Positions 1 through 8,491 of a DNA stretch of 64,000 nt are shown here, one piece after another. How positions within the stretch are numbered: the stretch's first letter is position 1; the number at the start of each line of letters is the position of its first letter. The notes below the pieces were generated by a model. That model did not search any database. It was given only the letters and a program-made list of their open reading frames with translations, and was not told the DNA's origin. The translations under genes and the position numbers were made by a program. Origin of the DNA: Hymenobacter jejuensis. GTDB lineage: Bacteria > Bacteroidota > Bacteroidia > Cytophagales > Hymenobacteraceae. Location of the stretch: the NCBI RefSeq assembly GCF_006337165.1, contig NZ_CP040896.1, positions 372,001-436,000 on the forward strand, written 5' to 3'.

Positions 1-2
1 CG

Positions 3-1517
3 CAGGTCCCCACCAACAGTTTCGCGGTTACCTCGGCGTGCCCCGCCGCCGATAATAACCCGTCAGTGTTGCAAAAAATCAACGTGGGCGGTTCGCTCAC
101 GCCTATCGGCACCGTTTCGGAGGGCGGTACACCGCTGATGATCAACGCCTTGGGCTTTGACGTTGCAAATCAGAATGTGTTGTACGGCATGAACGTAGTC
201 ATTCCTACTTCTTTTACCGACCTCAACACACCGCCAAATTTGTACAGCATCAGTCTGACCAACGCGGCGGCCACCAGGCTGGGTCCCGTGACGCCGCCGC
301 CGGCGCCGGCACCCACGTTTGGGTTTTTCACTTCCTCAATTGGCTTTTCACAAACCTTTAATTTCATCGGCGACGGCGACCGCAACTCCAATTACTATGT
401 AGGCGCCGTTACGCTGCGCTATAGCTTTCCGACGTCCGATATACTCAACTTACCTTCGCCCTCGGGCGTTGTATCGGAGGTTAAGCTGTACGTAGGCGTG
501 ATTTCGTTGGCCGGCATTTCCTCCGCAAGTCCGCCTGCGCCGGTGTGGCACCAATTGAACACCTCCGATCCTGCTACAGCCGCTGTTATCAGCAATTATA
601 CTACTCAAGTTCAGACATTTATAAGAAGCAACGGCACTACTGCCGTGCCTGACGGGGGCATCCAGGACTGGGTGTATATCCCGAGTACAGGCAACCTGGT
701 GAGCTACCTCGGCATAGAGGATAAGCTGCTGACCATTAGCAACCCCGCTGTGTTGCCGGTGGCTACCACCACCACTCCGACCACCCCTATCCCGACGGCC
801 CAGAACATTGGGGCCATGTTCACCGACCGCTTTGAGAATGTGTACGCCGTGGATGCGGATGGCGGTACGATTTACAAGATCGATCACGTATTCGGCAACT
901 TCTCGGGCGAGTCGTACGGGGCGGTGTTTGGCTGCTCGCGGGGCGACGCCGTGAGCTTTGCGGGTGCCCTCCCCTTGCCGGTGGAGCTGACCAGCTTTAC
1001 GGCCCAAAGCAAGCTCAATCGGGTAGCGCTGGCCTGGACGACGGCTTCGGAGAAAGACGCGGCCTCGTTTGTGGTGGAGCGTAGCACCGACGGTACGAAA
1101 TGGCAACCCGTGGTGACCGTGGCCGCAACCAACTCCAGCACCGGCCATCGCTACACCGCGCAGGACGAGGCGCCCGTGCCGGGCCGCAGCTATTATCGCT
1201 TGGCCATGCTCGACCAGGATGGCACCGTCACATATTCGTCGGTGCAGCCCGTCGATTGCGCGGCCGTGAGTGCCCGCATTGCGACCCTCTACCCCAACCC
1301 GACGCAGGCCGGCTTTCGCATGCTGCTTACGGCACCTACCACGGAGCCCAGCCGCGTCCAGATCGTGAACAGCACGGGCCAAGTGGTGTGGCAGGAAAAC
1401 GTAGCCAGCGGCACCAGTACCATGCAGGTACAGAACGTGGGCCTGCCAGCGGGCCTGTATTATGTGCGTTTCAGCGACAAAGCGCAATCGCAAAAGTTGG
1501 TAATCACGGCTAAGTAG
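3..1517 (+). CDS. T9SS-exported surface/secreted protein, 5' end outside the window
   Basis: The frame is open from the first bases of the window, so the gene starts upstream; the GTG at 66 is only an internal codon. The N-terminal part (GGSLTPIGTVSEGG, LGFDVANQNVLYG) reads like the beta-propeller repeats of exported Bacteroidota proteins (DUF6923-like), which is a guess. The C-terminal third has a fibronectin-like linker starting LPVELTSFTAQSK and ends in a type A T9SS sorting domain (LYPNPTQAGFRM ... GLPAGLYYVRFS ... QKLVITAK). This predicts export through the type IX system and anchoring or release at the cell surface. No enzymatic motif was seen. A strong hairpin terminator follows. Confidence 0.8.
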   Translation, partial: QVPTNSFAVTSACPAADNNPSVLQKINVGGSLTPIGTVSEGGTPLMINALGFDVANQNVLYGMNVVIPTSFTDLNTPPNLYSISLTNAAATRLGPVTPPPAPAPTFGFFTSSIGFSQTFNFIGDGDRNSNYYVGAVTLRYSFPTSDILNLPSPSGVVSEVKLYVGVISLAGISSASPPAPVWHQLNTSDPATAAVISNYTTQVQTFIRSNGTTAVPDGGIQDWVYIPSTGNLVSYLGIEDKLLTISNPAVLPVATTTTPTTPIPTAQNIGAMFTDRFENVYAVDADGGTIYKIDHVFGNFSGESYGAVFGCSRGDAVSFAGALPLPVELTSFTAQSKLNRVALAWTTASEKDAASFVVERSTDGTKWQPVVTVAATNSSTGHRYTAQDEAPVPGRSYYRLAMLDQDGTVTYSSVQPVDCAAVSARIATLYPNPTQAGFRMLLTAPTTEPSRVQIVNSTGQVVWQENVASGTSTMQVQNVGLPAGLYYVRFSDKAQSQKLVITAK

Positions 1518-1541
1518 CTCGCAATAAACGGCTTACAACAT

Positions 1542-1579
1542 AAAGGCTCGGTTTCTTTTTGCGAAGAAGCCGAGCCTTT
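1542..1579. terminator. Intrinsic terminator between convergent genes
   Basis: AAAGGCTCGG at 1542-1551 pairs with CCGAGCCTTT at 1570-1579, with a T-run in the loop and AT-rich sequence after it. It sits between the T9SS protein (+) and the BLUF gene (-) and could serve both. Confidence 0.75.
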
Positions 1580-1582
1580 GTA

Positions 1583-1607
1583 TTTAATTGACAATCAAGC
1601 ATTTAAA
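1583..1607 (+). repeat. Dispersed palindromic motif, copy at 1.58 kb
   Basis: Left arm TTTAATTG, core ACAAT, right arm CAAGCATTTAAA. The core and right arm contain AATCAAGCATTTA, which fits WATCARNNNNTTR exactly. It lies directly after the terminator between convergent genes. Confidence 0.65.
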
Positions 1608-1617
1608 CAACCACAAG

Positions 1618-2061
1618 CTACCCTTTTGCCTCATCCGTCTGCTGATCATTGGTTACGACGAAAGAGAGCAGCGTTTGCAGCAGCAGTGCGTCGGCGGCAC
1701 CGATGCCTGAGTTCCTAAAATCAATGCTGTCAGGGTCCACGTACCCGACTAGCTGCGCGAATTCCTCGGGGGCAACCGGCTGAAACCCCATCGACCAGCC
1801 CGCGAAGCTGCGCTCCTCAATGGCTTTGTCGGCTACTTTGATGACGCCAGTATGCCGCGGATCGGTTAGCAGCTTCTCATACAGCGCCTGCACCACACTC
1901 TCTTGGCCTTCAAGGATTTGCATGATGCTGCCATTGCTATACAGCAACAAGCCCGTGACGCCCAAGGCCTGGTTGTTGGCCTGCGCGCGCAGCAGCAATT
2001 CTTTCAACTCGTCGTCAGTCATCTGCTGCACGGCAGAACTCATATAAATGATATGGTGCAT
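1618..2061 (-). CDS. BLUF-domain blue-light sensor protein
   Basis: Single-domain protein of 147 residues binding FAD for blue-light sensing. All diagnostic BLUF positions are present with the spacing of AppA: Tyr6 (IIYMSSA), Asn30 (QANNQALGVTG), Gln48 (SIMQILEG), Met91 and Trp89 (FAGWSMGF). The family hallmarks LEG and DPRHTGV are also there. There is no attached output domain, so it must signal through a partner protein, which is not obvious among the neighbours. The start is ATG. Convergent with the T9SS gene, from which it is separated by a terminator and a palindromic motif. Confidence 0.95.
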   Translation of the reverse strand: MHHIIYMSSAVQQMTDDELKELLLRAQANNQALGVTGLLLYSNGSIMQILEGQESVVQALYEKLLTDPRHTGVIKVADKAIEERSFAGWSMGFQPVAPEEFAQLVGYVDPDSIDFRNSGIGAADALLLQTLLSFVVTNDQQTDEAKG

Positions 2062-2316
2062 ACCCTATCGATCACTTACGGTGGCACAAGCTGCGCCACG
2101 TACCTTGGTTTAGTTTGCCTGATTCCTTCCTAATATGCCCGCCACGGCGCCGTACTCAACCGTTTACTAGCCACGCACATGCCGCGTTATAATCCTATAA
2201 CAACTCCAGAAAAAGGCCACCAACAACTGCGGGCGGCGATAACTTTTGCGGGCGGTTCGGGGTAACATGCTCTTGACCCGCGCGGTCATCTGCCTTTCCG
2301 AAAGCCCTGCCTCGCC

Positions 2317-3423
2317 ATGCGCTCCATTCTTTCCGACCTGCCCGAAAGGTTTCAGGACCCGTTGTATACCGTGTCAATCGTGGTCGGGAGCCTGCTGGTG
2401 GGCTTGCTGATCAAAGTGGTATTGGCCACTATCATAAGGGGTTACACCCGGCGCGAAGGGTACCTGCTGACGCAGTCCATTACGAGGCATCTGAGTCGGC
2501 CCAGCAGCTATTTCATCCCGGTGCTGGTGTTGTCGTTTGCGTTGCCGCTGGCGCCGCTGGCACCCAAGCCCTTCGAGGTGATGCGGCGCGTAGTGGAAGC
2601 CAGCCTGACCATCACGTTTGCCTGGTGCCTGGTGAAGGTGGTCAACGTCATCGAGGACTTAATCACGCACCACTACCAGATCGAGAGCGGCGACAATTTG
2701 CGGGTACGCAAACTCTTTACCCAATTGCAGTTTGTGCGCAAGCTGGCCGTTTCGCTGATCATTTTCATCGCTGCGGCCCTGGTGCTGATGAGTTTTGCCA
2801 CGGTGCGCAAAATCGGGACGGGCCTGCTCACCTCGGCCGGAATTGCCAGCGTCATCATTGGTTTTGCGGCCCAGCGCTCCATCAGCAACCTGCTGGCGGG
2901 CTTCCAACTCGCCTTCACCCAGCCCATTCGCATCGACGACGTGCTGGTGGTTGAGGGCGAATGGGGCCGCGTGGAGGAAATCACATTCACCTACGTCGTG
3001 CTGCGCATCTGGGACCAACGCCGCCTCGTATTGCCCCTGAACTACTTCATCGAAAAGCCCTTTCAGAACTGGACGCGCACTTCGTCGCAGCTGCTGGGCA
3101 CGGTGTTCCTCTACACCGATTACACCATTCCCGTCGAAGCAGTACGCGACGAACTCCAGCTCATTGTCAGGGCCAGCACCCTCTGGGACCAACGCACCTG
3201 TGTGCTACAAGTCACTGACTCTAAAGAACATACCCTAGAGTTACGCGCCCTAGTTAGCGCCGGAAACTCCAGCGAAGCCTTCGACCTGCGTTGTGAAGTA
3301 CGCGAAAAGCTGGTGGCCTTTGTGCAGCAAAAATATCCGGAGTGCTTGCCCAAAACGCGCGCCGTAGTCGAGGCCAAAGACCAACCGTTCAGCCTACCCA
3401 ACGCTAACGTCGATAAATCATAA
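2317..3423 (+). CDS. MscS-family mechanosensitive ion channel
   Basis: Inner-membrane channel of 368 residues that would open under membrane tension to release solutes. Hydrophobic segments lie near residues 17-40, 68-90, 98-118 and 145-165. They are followed by the pore helix and MscS core (LLTSAGIASVIIGFAAQRSISNLL split over residues about 170-195), then the beta domain (QPIRIDDVLVVEGEWGRVEEI). The C-terminal alpha/beta domain ends about residue 350. The core and beta-domain motifs are canonical. The ATG at 2317 is well placed. It is transcribed alone, between a divergent BLUF gene and a convergent GNAT gene. Confidence 0.92.
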   Translation: MRSILSDLPERFQDPLYTVSIVVGSLLVGLLIKVVLATIIRGYTRREGYLLTQSITRHLSRPSSYFIPVLVLSFALPLAPLAPKPFEVMRRVVEASLTITFAWCLVKVVNVIEDLITHHYQIESGDNLRVRKLFTQLQFVRKLAVSLIIFIAAALVLMSFATVRKIGTGLLTSAGIASVIIGFAAQRSISNLLAGFQLAFTQPIRIDDVLVVEGEWGRVEEITFTYVVLRIWDQRRLVLPLNYFIEKPFQNWTRTSSQLLGTVFLYTDYTIPVEAVRDELQLIVRASTLWDQRTCVLQVTDSKEHTLELRALVSAGNSSEAFDLRCEVREKLVAFVQQKYPECLPKTRAVVEAKDQPFSLPNANVDKS

Positions 3424-3424
3424 C

Positions 3425-3449
3425 TTATTTATATCCAATTAGTTATAAA
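3425..3449 (+). repeat. Dispersed palindromic motif, weak copy at 3.43 kb
   Basis: Only the right arm is good (CAATTAGTTATAAA). The core has an extra base compared with other copies. It lies immediately after the MscS stop codon, between convergent genes. Confidence 0.35.
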
Positions 3450-3868
3450 ACCATCTCAAATAATACTTCGCCGCTTTTGGTCGAGCCTTTTGGCTCCCAC
3501 CCTTTCGCCAGATAAAACTGCTCGGCGCGGGTGCCCGGAGCCGTGCTTAAGGTCAGGCGCGGCAACCCACGCTCGGCACACCACGTGAGCAACGCACTGT
3601 GCAACGCCGAGCCAACGCCGCGCTGTTCCCAATCGGGCTCCACGAACAGCGCCCACACGCTTTGCGCCACGGCATCCATTACCGCAAACCCTACGATGCG
3701 CCCGGCGCTTTCGGCTACCCAGCCGACCCCGCGTTCGATTAGCATTTCGCGGTAGTGCTGCTCGGTAACAAGGCCAGGCGTCCGGAGCTGGTTTTCGCGC
3801 ACCGCCATCCGCACAACGTGCATCGCCGGAATGTCGGAGACCTCAGCACGACGCACGACGAAAGACAT
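3443..3868 (-). CDS. GNAT-family N-acetyltransferase
   Basis: A 141-residue acetyl-CoA-dependent acetyltransferase of the GNAT fold. The acetyl-CoA binding segment is visible as DWEQRGVGSALHSALL (V-G-x-G type motif A), followed by LTLSTAPGTRAEQFYLAKGWEP, the usual motif B region (N/T-x-x-A-xx-FY-xx-GW). The N-terminus VRRAEVSDIPAMHVV is typical. The substrate cannot be told from sequence. ATG start at 3868. Confidence 0.88.
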   Translation of the reverse strand: MSFVVRRAEVSDIPAMHVVRMAVRENQLRTPGLVTEQHYREMLIERGVGWVAESAGRIVGFAVMDAVAQSVWALFVEPDWEQRGVGSALHSALLTWCAERGLPRLTLSTAPGTRAEQFYLAKGWEPKGSTKSGEVLFEMVL

Positions 3869-3950
3869 AGCCTTATGAAGTTAAATTACTGACTTACAAA
3901 CAGTTGCATCCTATCCGAAGCAATTCGAAACAAGCCTTCGGCTATGCTGC

Positions 3951-4688
3951 TTACCGGTTGTTCATCTGCTGAAAAATCGCATCGGCTTCCTGCCGAGAGG
4001 CCAACCGGGACTTCTCCGAGAAGCCGTAGCCAACCTCCGTTTCGCCGTTGGCAAGGCGCTGCATAACGGAGTCGGCAAACTCGTCGACAGGCACGCCGAA
4101 GGTGTGCAAACCGGGTCCGCCAAGGTCGGTGTCAACGGCCGGCGGCACAACTTCGAGCACTTGCACGGGCGTGTTGGCCAACTGGTGCCGTAACGACAAC
4201 GTGAACGAGTGCAACGCCGCTTTGGTAGCGCTATAAATGGGCACAAACGCCGCCGGCACGAACGCCAACCCCGACGTCACGTTGATGATGGCCGGATTTT
4301 GCTGCTGTTGCAGATGCGGCAGAAACAGCATCGCCAGGTGAATGGGCGCGTCGACGTTGATGGTAATTTCCTGTCGGTGATTCTCCCACGGCTCGTCGTT
4401 TTGCGCCAGCTGCGTACGGCGCTGAATGCCAGCATTGTTGACCAGCACATTCAGCCGCGGAAAGTTAGCTTTTACCCATTCCAGCAACGCCACGCGGTCG
4501 GCTACCTCGGCCACGTCGCAGACGCGGGTGTGCAGACCGGGCACTTTTTGCTGGGCTTCCAGCAGCTTATCGGCGCGGCGGCCACACACGACTACTTCGC
4601 TGCCGGCCTTCACAAAACGCTCGGCCAAAGCCAGTCCGATGCCGGACGCTCCGCCGGTGATTAAAATGGTGTTTGCTGCTAAATTCAT
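3951..4688 (-). CDS. Short-chain dehydrogenase/reductase (SDR), DltE-like
   Basis: Classical SDR with the NAD(P)-binding motif TGGASGIG near the N-terminus, the structural NNAG motif, and the active site S(G)...Y-x-x-x-K visible as VTSGLAF ... YSATKAAL. The best start is ATG at 4688 (MNLAANTILITGG). An upstream in-frame TTG would add nine residues of poor quality. The protein is then 245 residues. The C-terminal part (NTPVQVLEVVPPAVDTDLGG) resembles the DltE-like SDR subgroup, but the substrate is unknown. Confidence 0.88.
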   Translation of the reverse strand: MNLAANTILITGGASGIGLALAERFVKAGSEVVVCGRRADKLLEAQQKVPGLHTRVCDVAEVADRVALLEWVKANFPRLNVLVNNAGIQRRTQLAQNDEPWENHRQEITINVDAPIHLAMLFLPHLQQQQNPAIINVTSGLAFVPAAFVPIYSATKAALHSFTLSLRHQLANTPVQVLEVVPPAVDTDLGGPGLHTFGVPVDEFADSVMQRLANGETEVGYGFSEKSRLASRQEADAIFQQMNNR

Positions 4689-4757
4689 GTTGCTGAGGTT
4701 GGGGTAAGAACGCAATGCGTGTAGTACCTGCTCCGGCAGCGTTTTGTTGACAGCTTA

Positions 4758-4790
4758 TTTATAAATATTTGCTTATCAAGTATTTATAAA
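4758..4790 (+). repeat. Dispersed palindromic motif, near-perfect copy at 4.76 kb
   Basis: Type copy used to define the family. Left arm TTATAAATATTTG, core CTTAT, right arm CAAGTATTTATAA; the arms are inverted complements with one mismatch. It contains TATCAAGTATTTA (WATCARNNNNTTR). It lies between two minus-strand genes. Confidence 0.8.
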
Positions 4791-4810
4791 CACAAAGTAC
4801 TCAGATTGCC

Positions 4811-5731
4811 TCAGACGCCGGGCAGAAACACTTCCGCCAACATGCACCGTGCACTGCCGCCCCCAATGGTTTCGATGGTGGGGATGGACAGCGTTACCAG
4901 CTCACAATAGCGGCCGAGCATCTCTCTTTGGCTCGCCGTGAGGACATCGAACGCACTTTGCGACATGACCAGCATCTCCGGGCCGTTGGCGGGCTGCAAC
5001 GTAAGCATGTTGCCGGCAAACTGCGCCACCTGCGCCAGCGAAATCTCGATGATTTCGTGTTTGGTAGCCGTCAGGGAGGCGGTCACGGCGGCGCGTTCGC
5101 GGGCGTCGGTGATGCTTTCCAGGCACACCACCGCAAACCGGGCCCCAATGCACATCATCACGTTGGTATGATAGATTTCGTGGCCGCCGTGGTCGTAGGC
5201 GTGGAAAGCGATGGGCCGGTAGTTTAGCCGGTTGGCAACTTCGGCAAACAAGGCCCCGTCGGTGCGCGGCGACAGGCACGCGTAGGCTACGCCATACACG
5301 TGATCGAAGAGGATACTGCCCGTGCCTTCCAGAAATTTCCCCTCTAGCTCACGCGCCGAAAAGTCAACTACCTCCTTGATAATAAACTGCTTACGCAACG
5401 CAGCCAGAATATCGGAGCGACGCTCGGGGCGGCGGTTGGGGGCGCACATCGGATAGAGCAGCACTGTGCCATCGGGGTGCAGCGTAAGCCAGTTGTTTGG
5501 AAACACGGCGTCAGGTTTGGGCGGCTCCGGCGTGTCGTCGAACACCAGCACCCGCACGCCTTTCGCCTGTAATGTCGTCACGGCGGCATCGAATTCGGCA
5601 AAGGCCCGCTCCTGCACGGCCGCATCGGTTAGCCCGGCCATGGCATGTTGAAAATAGTTGGATTGCGCGGTTTCGGCGTTGAAAGCAAACCGGACGGGCC
5701 GGACAAGAAATACGGTGCTCGCAGATTGCAC
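4811..5731 (-). CDS. ctlX: CtlX-type citrulline/arginine-deiminase-like hydrolase
   Basis: A 306-residue protein of the guanidino-group-modifying (amidinotransferase/arginine deiminase) superfamily, matching the citrulline-utilization hydrolase CtlX. Recognisable pieces are STVFLVRPVRFAFN at the N-terminus, DAVFPNNWLTLHPDGTVLLYPM, HTNVMM with the catalytic His, and a C-terminal catalytic Cys296 in GGGSARCML. The start is GTG at 5731, matching the usual family start. It stands alone here, with no arginine or proline genes next to it. The family assignment is firm; the exact reaction is inferred. Confidence 0.85.
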   Translation of the reverse strand: MQSASTVFLVRPVRFAFNAETAQSNYFQHAMAGLTDAAVQERAFAEFDAAVTTLQAKGVRVLVFDDTPEPPKPDAVFPNNWLTLHPDGTVLLYPMCAPNRRPERRSDILAALRKQFIIKEVVDFSARELEGKFLEGTGSILFDHVYGVAYACLSPRTDGALFAEVANRLNYRPIAFHAYDHGGHEIYHTNVMMCIGARFAVVCLESITDARERAAVTASLTATKHEIIEISLAQVAQFAGNMLTLQPANGPEMLVMSQSAFDVLTASQREMLGRYCELVTLSIPTIETIGGGSARCMLAEVFLPGV

Positions 5732-5952
5732 AAATAGGTCGTTTAGGCTTTGTTACTCAGGTCAAAGTACTGATCGAAGGAAGCTCAAAATGCAGCCATG
5801 TTGAGCCCAACTAAAACTTTGAACAGTGCAATGTAGGGCATCTGAAGCAGAGAATTCAAGCAAAATTGTAGCGATGGCTGCCGCAGGGCGCTGCGACAGT
5901 ACCTTCGGGCTGCCTGCGCAACAAATGCCTACCAAGCACGTCAGTCTGGCTT

Positions 5953-6744
5953 ATGGAAATTCGTCCCCGACATACCGATCCGGCCTGGAAGCGTGCCGCT
6001 TATAGCGTCATCTTTGAATCGGACACGCCGGCGGGCCGGGCTTTCGACGTGGCGTTGCTCGTGGCCATTGTGCTGAGCGTGGCCGCCGTTATGCTGGAAA
6101 GCGTGCGCAGTATCGACTTGCGCTACGGGCAGTACCTGCGCGGGGTCGAGTGGTTTTTTACCGGGCTTTTCCTCATCGAATACGCAGCCCGGCTGTTGGT
6201 CGTGCGCCGGCCGATGACCTACGCCCTGAGCCTATTGGGCATCATCGATTTTCTGGCCATTGTGCCCACGCTGGCTACGCTGCTGCTGGCGAGCAGCCGT
6301 TACTTGCTGGTTATCCGCACGTTACGGTTGCTGCGGGTATTTCGAATTTTCAAACTGGGCCGGTTTGTGGGCGAAGGCGAATTCATTGCCGATGCTCTGA
6401 AAGCCAGCCGCTACAAGATCCTGGTGTTCCTGACTGCCGTTTTCACCCTAGTCGTCGTCATGGGCACGATGATGTACGTGGTCGAGGGCGGGCAAAATGG
6501 CTTCACCAGCATTCCAAAAAGCATTTATTGGGCCATCGTAACGCTAACTACGGTAGGCTACGGCGACATTTCGCCCGTCACGGTGCTGGGCCAAGCGTTG
6601 GCCTCGCTGCTGATGATTATGGGCTATGCCATCATTGCCGTGCCCACCGGCATCGTGTCGGCCCAAATGGCCATGCCCCGACCTTTAGCCGGCCCCGCGC
6701 CCACTGCGCCTGTCTACAAGCAGGTTATCTGCCACGTATGCTAA
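5953..6744 (+). CDS. Voltage-gated potassium-channel-like ion transporter, C-terminus truncated
   Basis: A six-helix inner-membrane channel of 263 residues. It has an Arg-rich S4 helix (RYLLVIRTLRLLRVFRIFKLGR) and a selectivity filter TTVGYGD followed by S6. Relatives carry a C-terminal zinc ribbon with two Cys pairs. Here the ribbon starts (VICHVC) and is cut by TAA at 6742-6744. The codons after the stop continue the ribbon in frame (DHRPDAEFC, then TGA). The channel core is intact, so the protein is probably functional without the ribbon. ATG start. Confidence 0.9.
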   Translation: MEIRPRHTDPAWKRAAYSVIFESDTPAGRAFDVALLVAIVLSVAAVMLESVRSIDLRYGQYLRGVEWFFTGLFLIEYAARLLVVRRPMTYALSLLGIIDFLAIVPTLATLLLASSRYLLVIRTLRLLRVFRIFKLGRFVGEGEFIADALKASRYKILVFLTAVFTLVVVMGTMMYVVEGGQNGFTSIPKSIYWAIVTLTTVGYGDISPVTVLGQALASLLMIMGYAIIAVPTGIVSAQMAMPRPLAGPAPTAPVYKQVICHVC

Positions 6745-6806
6745 GCCACCGACCACCGCCCCGATGCGGAATTCTGCTGGCGTTGAAAGCTCTAATCTTA
6801 ACGCAA

Positions 6807-6859
6807 AAAGAGTTATCACACAAATATTTGGCTATCAAATACTTATGTAATAACTCTTT
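6807..6859. terminator. Hairpin with a 33-nt loop between convergent genes
   Basis: AAAGAGTTAT at 6807-6816 is perfectly complementary to ATAACTCTTT at 6850-6859. The loop contains a copy of the dispersed palindromic motif (6822-6850). There is no clean U-run, so termination is inferred from position between the channel gene (+) and the DUF937 gene (-). Confidence 0.45.
6822..6850 (+). repeat. Dispersed palindromic motif, copy at 6.82 kb
   Basis: Left arm AAATATTTG, core GCTAT, right arm CAAATACTTATGTAA. It contains TATCAAATACTTA, an exact WATCARNNNNTTR match, and lies inside the loop of a longer hairpin. Confidence 0.7.
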
Positions 6860-6886
6860 AATATTAATAGCTGCTGCCTGACGCGC

Positions 6887-8305
6887 TTAGTAACCCAGCG
6901 CGTCTTTGCTCATCCAGCCGGAAGTTTTTTGCTTTTTCCAGTTGACGAACGTTGCAAAAATGGCATCGTCCGTGACCTCGCCCAGCGTAATTCGGTCGCC
7001 TTTGATGCAGAAGGCCTTGCGCTGATGCATTAGGTCGGCGCCGGTAAAGAAATACGCCGTATCTGTCTGAATAACTGCTGTTTTGGGCGCGTGGGTAACG
7101 GCTGACGTACCAGTCACCCCTGCCGAATCGAAGGCGTTTTTCGAAGCCGTTGCCACCGGATTTTTGGCTGAAACAACAGGCGCGGCTTGGGCGAAACTGG
7201 GTTTCGGCTTGGCAGGCAGCGCTTTTGCTTTGTACGGCGCGACTTTCTCCAAATCTTCGATTTTCAGCCATGCGGCTACGGGCTCCTTATTCGCGTTTAG
7301 GTAGCGCGTTTTGAGAAAGCCGTTGCTTTCTTGCTCGGCCACGATCACGTCGCCTTTGGCCAGGTACCGACCGTTAGAAGGCATGGTTTTGGGCTCGTCG
7401 TAGAAGTAAGCGCGCGCCGGCAGCACCCGAAACGATCCGCGAATGGCTTGCGGCTTGCTCCACCGGACCGCGGCAAGCTTCTTCTTGCTACTGGCAGAAA
7501 CCGGAGCCGGCTTTGGCGCAGGGGCCGCCGCCGTTATACGGTTTACGGGCTGGACCGTGGGGGAAGTCGGCGCCGTTTCGTAAACTATAATTGGCTCTTT
7601 TTCAACCACTTGACTATCACGACGACCCAGCGCATACGCCACGCCTACAATCGCTATAATCACCGCAACCAAGGCCGGCCACCGCATGGCGCGGAAGCTT
7701 GATTTCGACTTGCCGATCGGATAATCAGGCTGGTCACCAAAATCCCTAACAACGGGTTTGAAATTGGCAGCAGCGTTAGTAGCCCAGGGTGGCGAGGCGC
7801 CGATTTCGGGCGCTAACCCATTGACTACGTTATTCTTCTGACTTTGCAACCACCGGCCTAGGCCGGCCGCGCTCAGGTTTTGCTCGGCAATGTAGCTCCC
7901 CAACACGCCCAACGTAACGGGCACCGTAATGCCCAGCAGCTTGCTCACGCCCGCAGAGGTGAGGCCGGCCGCGCGGGCAATGGCCTCGACTGTGCTGGCG
8001 TAACGGTCATCCAACAAGCTCTGCATCAGCTCGGTACCGCGCCGTAGGCGGGCACTGTTGGTGCTGATGAGCTTGCCCAGATTCGGAAGAATACCGGCGT
8101 CCTTGGCCTCGCGGGTCATGCTCCAGAGCACTTCGGTGCCACCGGGCTGCTGCGCCAAATCGATGAAGCTATCCAGGACCAGCGGAATGGCTCTGCCCAA
8201 CGCATTTTCCACGCCTGCTTCGCTCCCGCCCACCGTGGCAATGGCCAAGCGCACCGGCTCGCCTTTGAAGGAGGATGTTACCTTATCGAGAAGGTTAAGA
8301 GACAT
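6887..8305 (-). CDS. DUF937 protein with one membrane helix and two SH3-like C-terminal modules
   Basis: 472 residues. The first 170 are a helical DUF937 domain (MSLNLLDKVTSSF ... LLGITVPVTLGVLGSYI). A single transmembrane helix spans about residues 209-226 (WPALVAVIIAIVGVAYAL). It is followed by a Pro/Ala/Lys-rich linker and two SH3-like segments, one around FRVLPARAYFYDEP ... AAWLKIEDLEKV and one around VIQTDTAYFF ... SGWMSKDALGY. The layout suggests a cytoplasmic DUF937 domain and a periplasmic SH3 part touching the envelope. The function is unknown. Confidence 0.8.
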   Translation of the reverse strand: MSLNLLDKVTSSFKGEPVRLAIATVGGSEAGVENALGRAIPLVLDSFIDLAQQPGGTEVLWSMTREAKDAGILPNLGKLISTNSARLRRGTELMQSLLDDRYASTVEAIARAAGLTSAGVSKLLGITVPVTLGVLGSYIAEQNLSAAGLGRWLQSQKNNVVNGLAPEIGASPPWATNAAANFKPVVRDFGDQPDYPIGKSKSSFRAMRWPALVAVIIAIVGVAYALGRRDSQVVEKEPIIVYETAPTSPTVQPVNRITAAAPAPKPAPVSASSKKKLAAVRWSKPQAIRGSFRVLPARAYFYDEPKTMPSNGRYLAKGDVIVAEQESNGFLKTRYLNANKEPVAAWLKIEDLEKVAPYKAKALPAKPKPSFAQAAPVVSAKNPVATASKNAFDSAGVTGTSAVTHAPKTAVIQTDTAYFFTGADLMHQRKAFCIKGDRITLGEVTDDAIFATFVNWKKQKTSGWMSKDALGY

Positions 8306-8390
8306 GTTTACAGTGTGTTAAGTGATAGAGAACCGACTTGATGCAAATTCTCAGCCAAGTATCCAAGACGCTGCTACACGCTCGTACAAG

Positions 8391-8412
8391 ACTGTTTTTA
8401 CGTCAAAACAGT
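8391..8412. other. Perfect 8-bp inverted repeat upstream of the DUF937 gene
   Basis: ACTGTTTT, 6-nt spacer, AAAACAGT. It lies 86 bp upstream of the DUF937 start and downstream of the broken methyltransferase. It could be an operator or a weak terminator; the sequence does not decide. Confidence 0.35.
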
Positions 8413-8491
8413 TCACAAAATCCATTGCCTCGGCCGTACTGCTGAGCTGCGTTTTCTTGGCTATACGCTAGGTAACCGCCGGCAAAAACCT

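Noticed and set aside
450..1493. Long open frame on the minus strand opposite the T9SS gene
   Set aside because: Its translation is Arg/His/Ala-rich with no domain, typical of a GC-rich antisense shadow; the plus-strand gene has clear domains.
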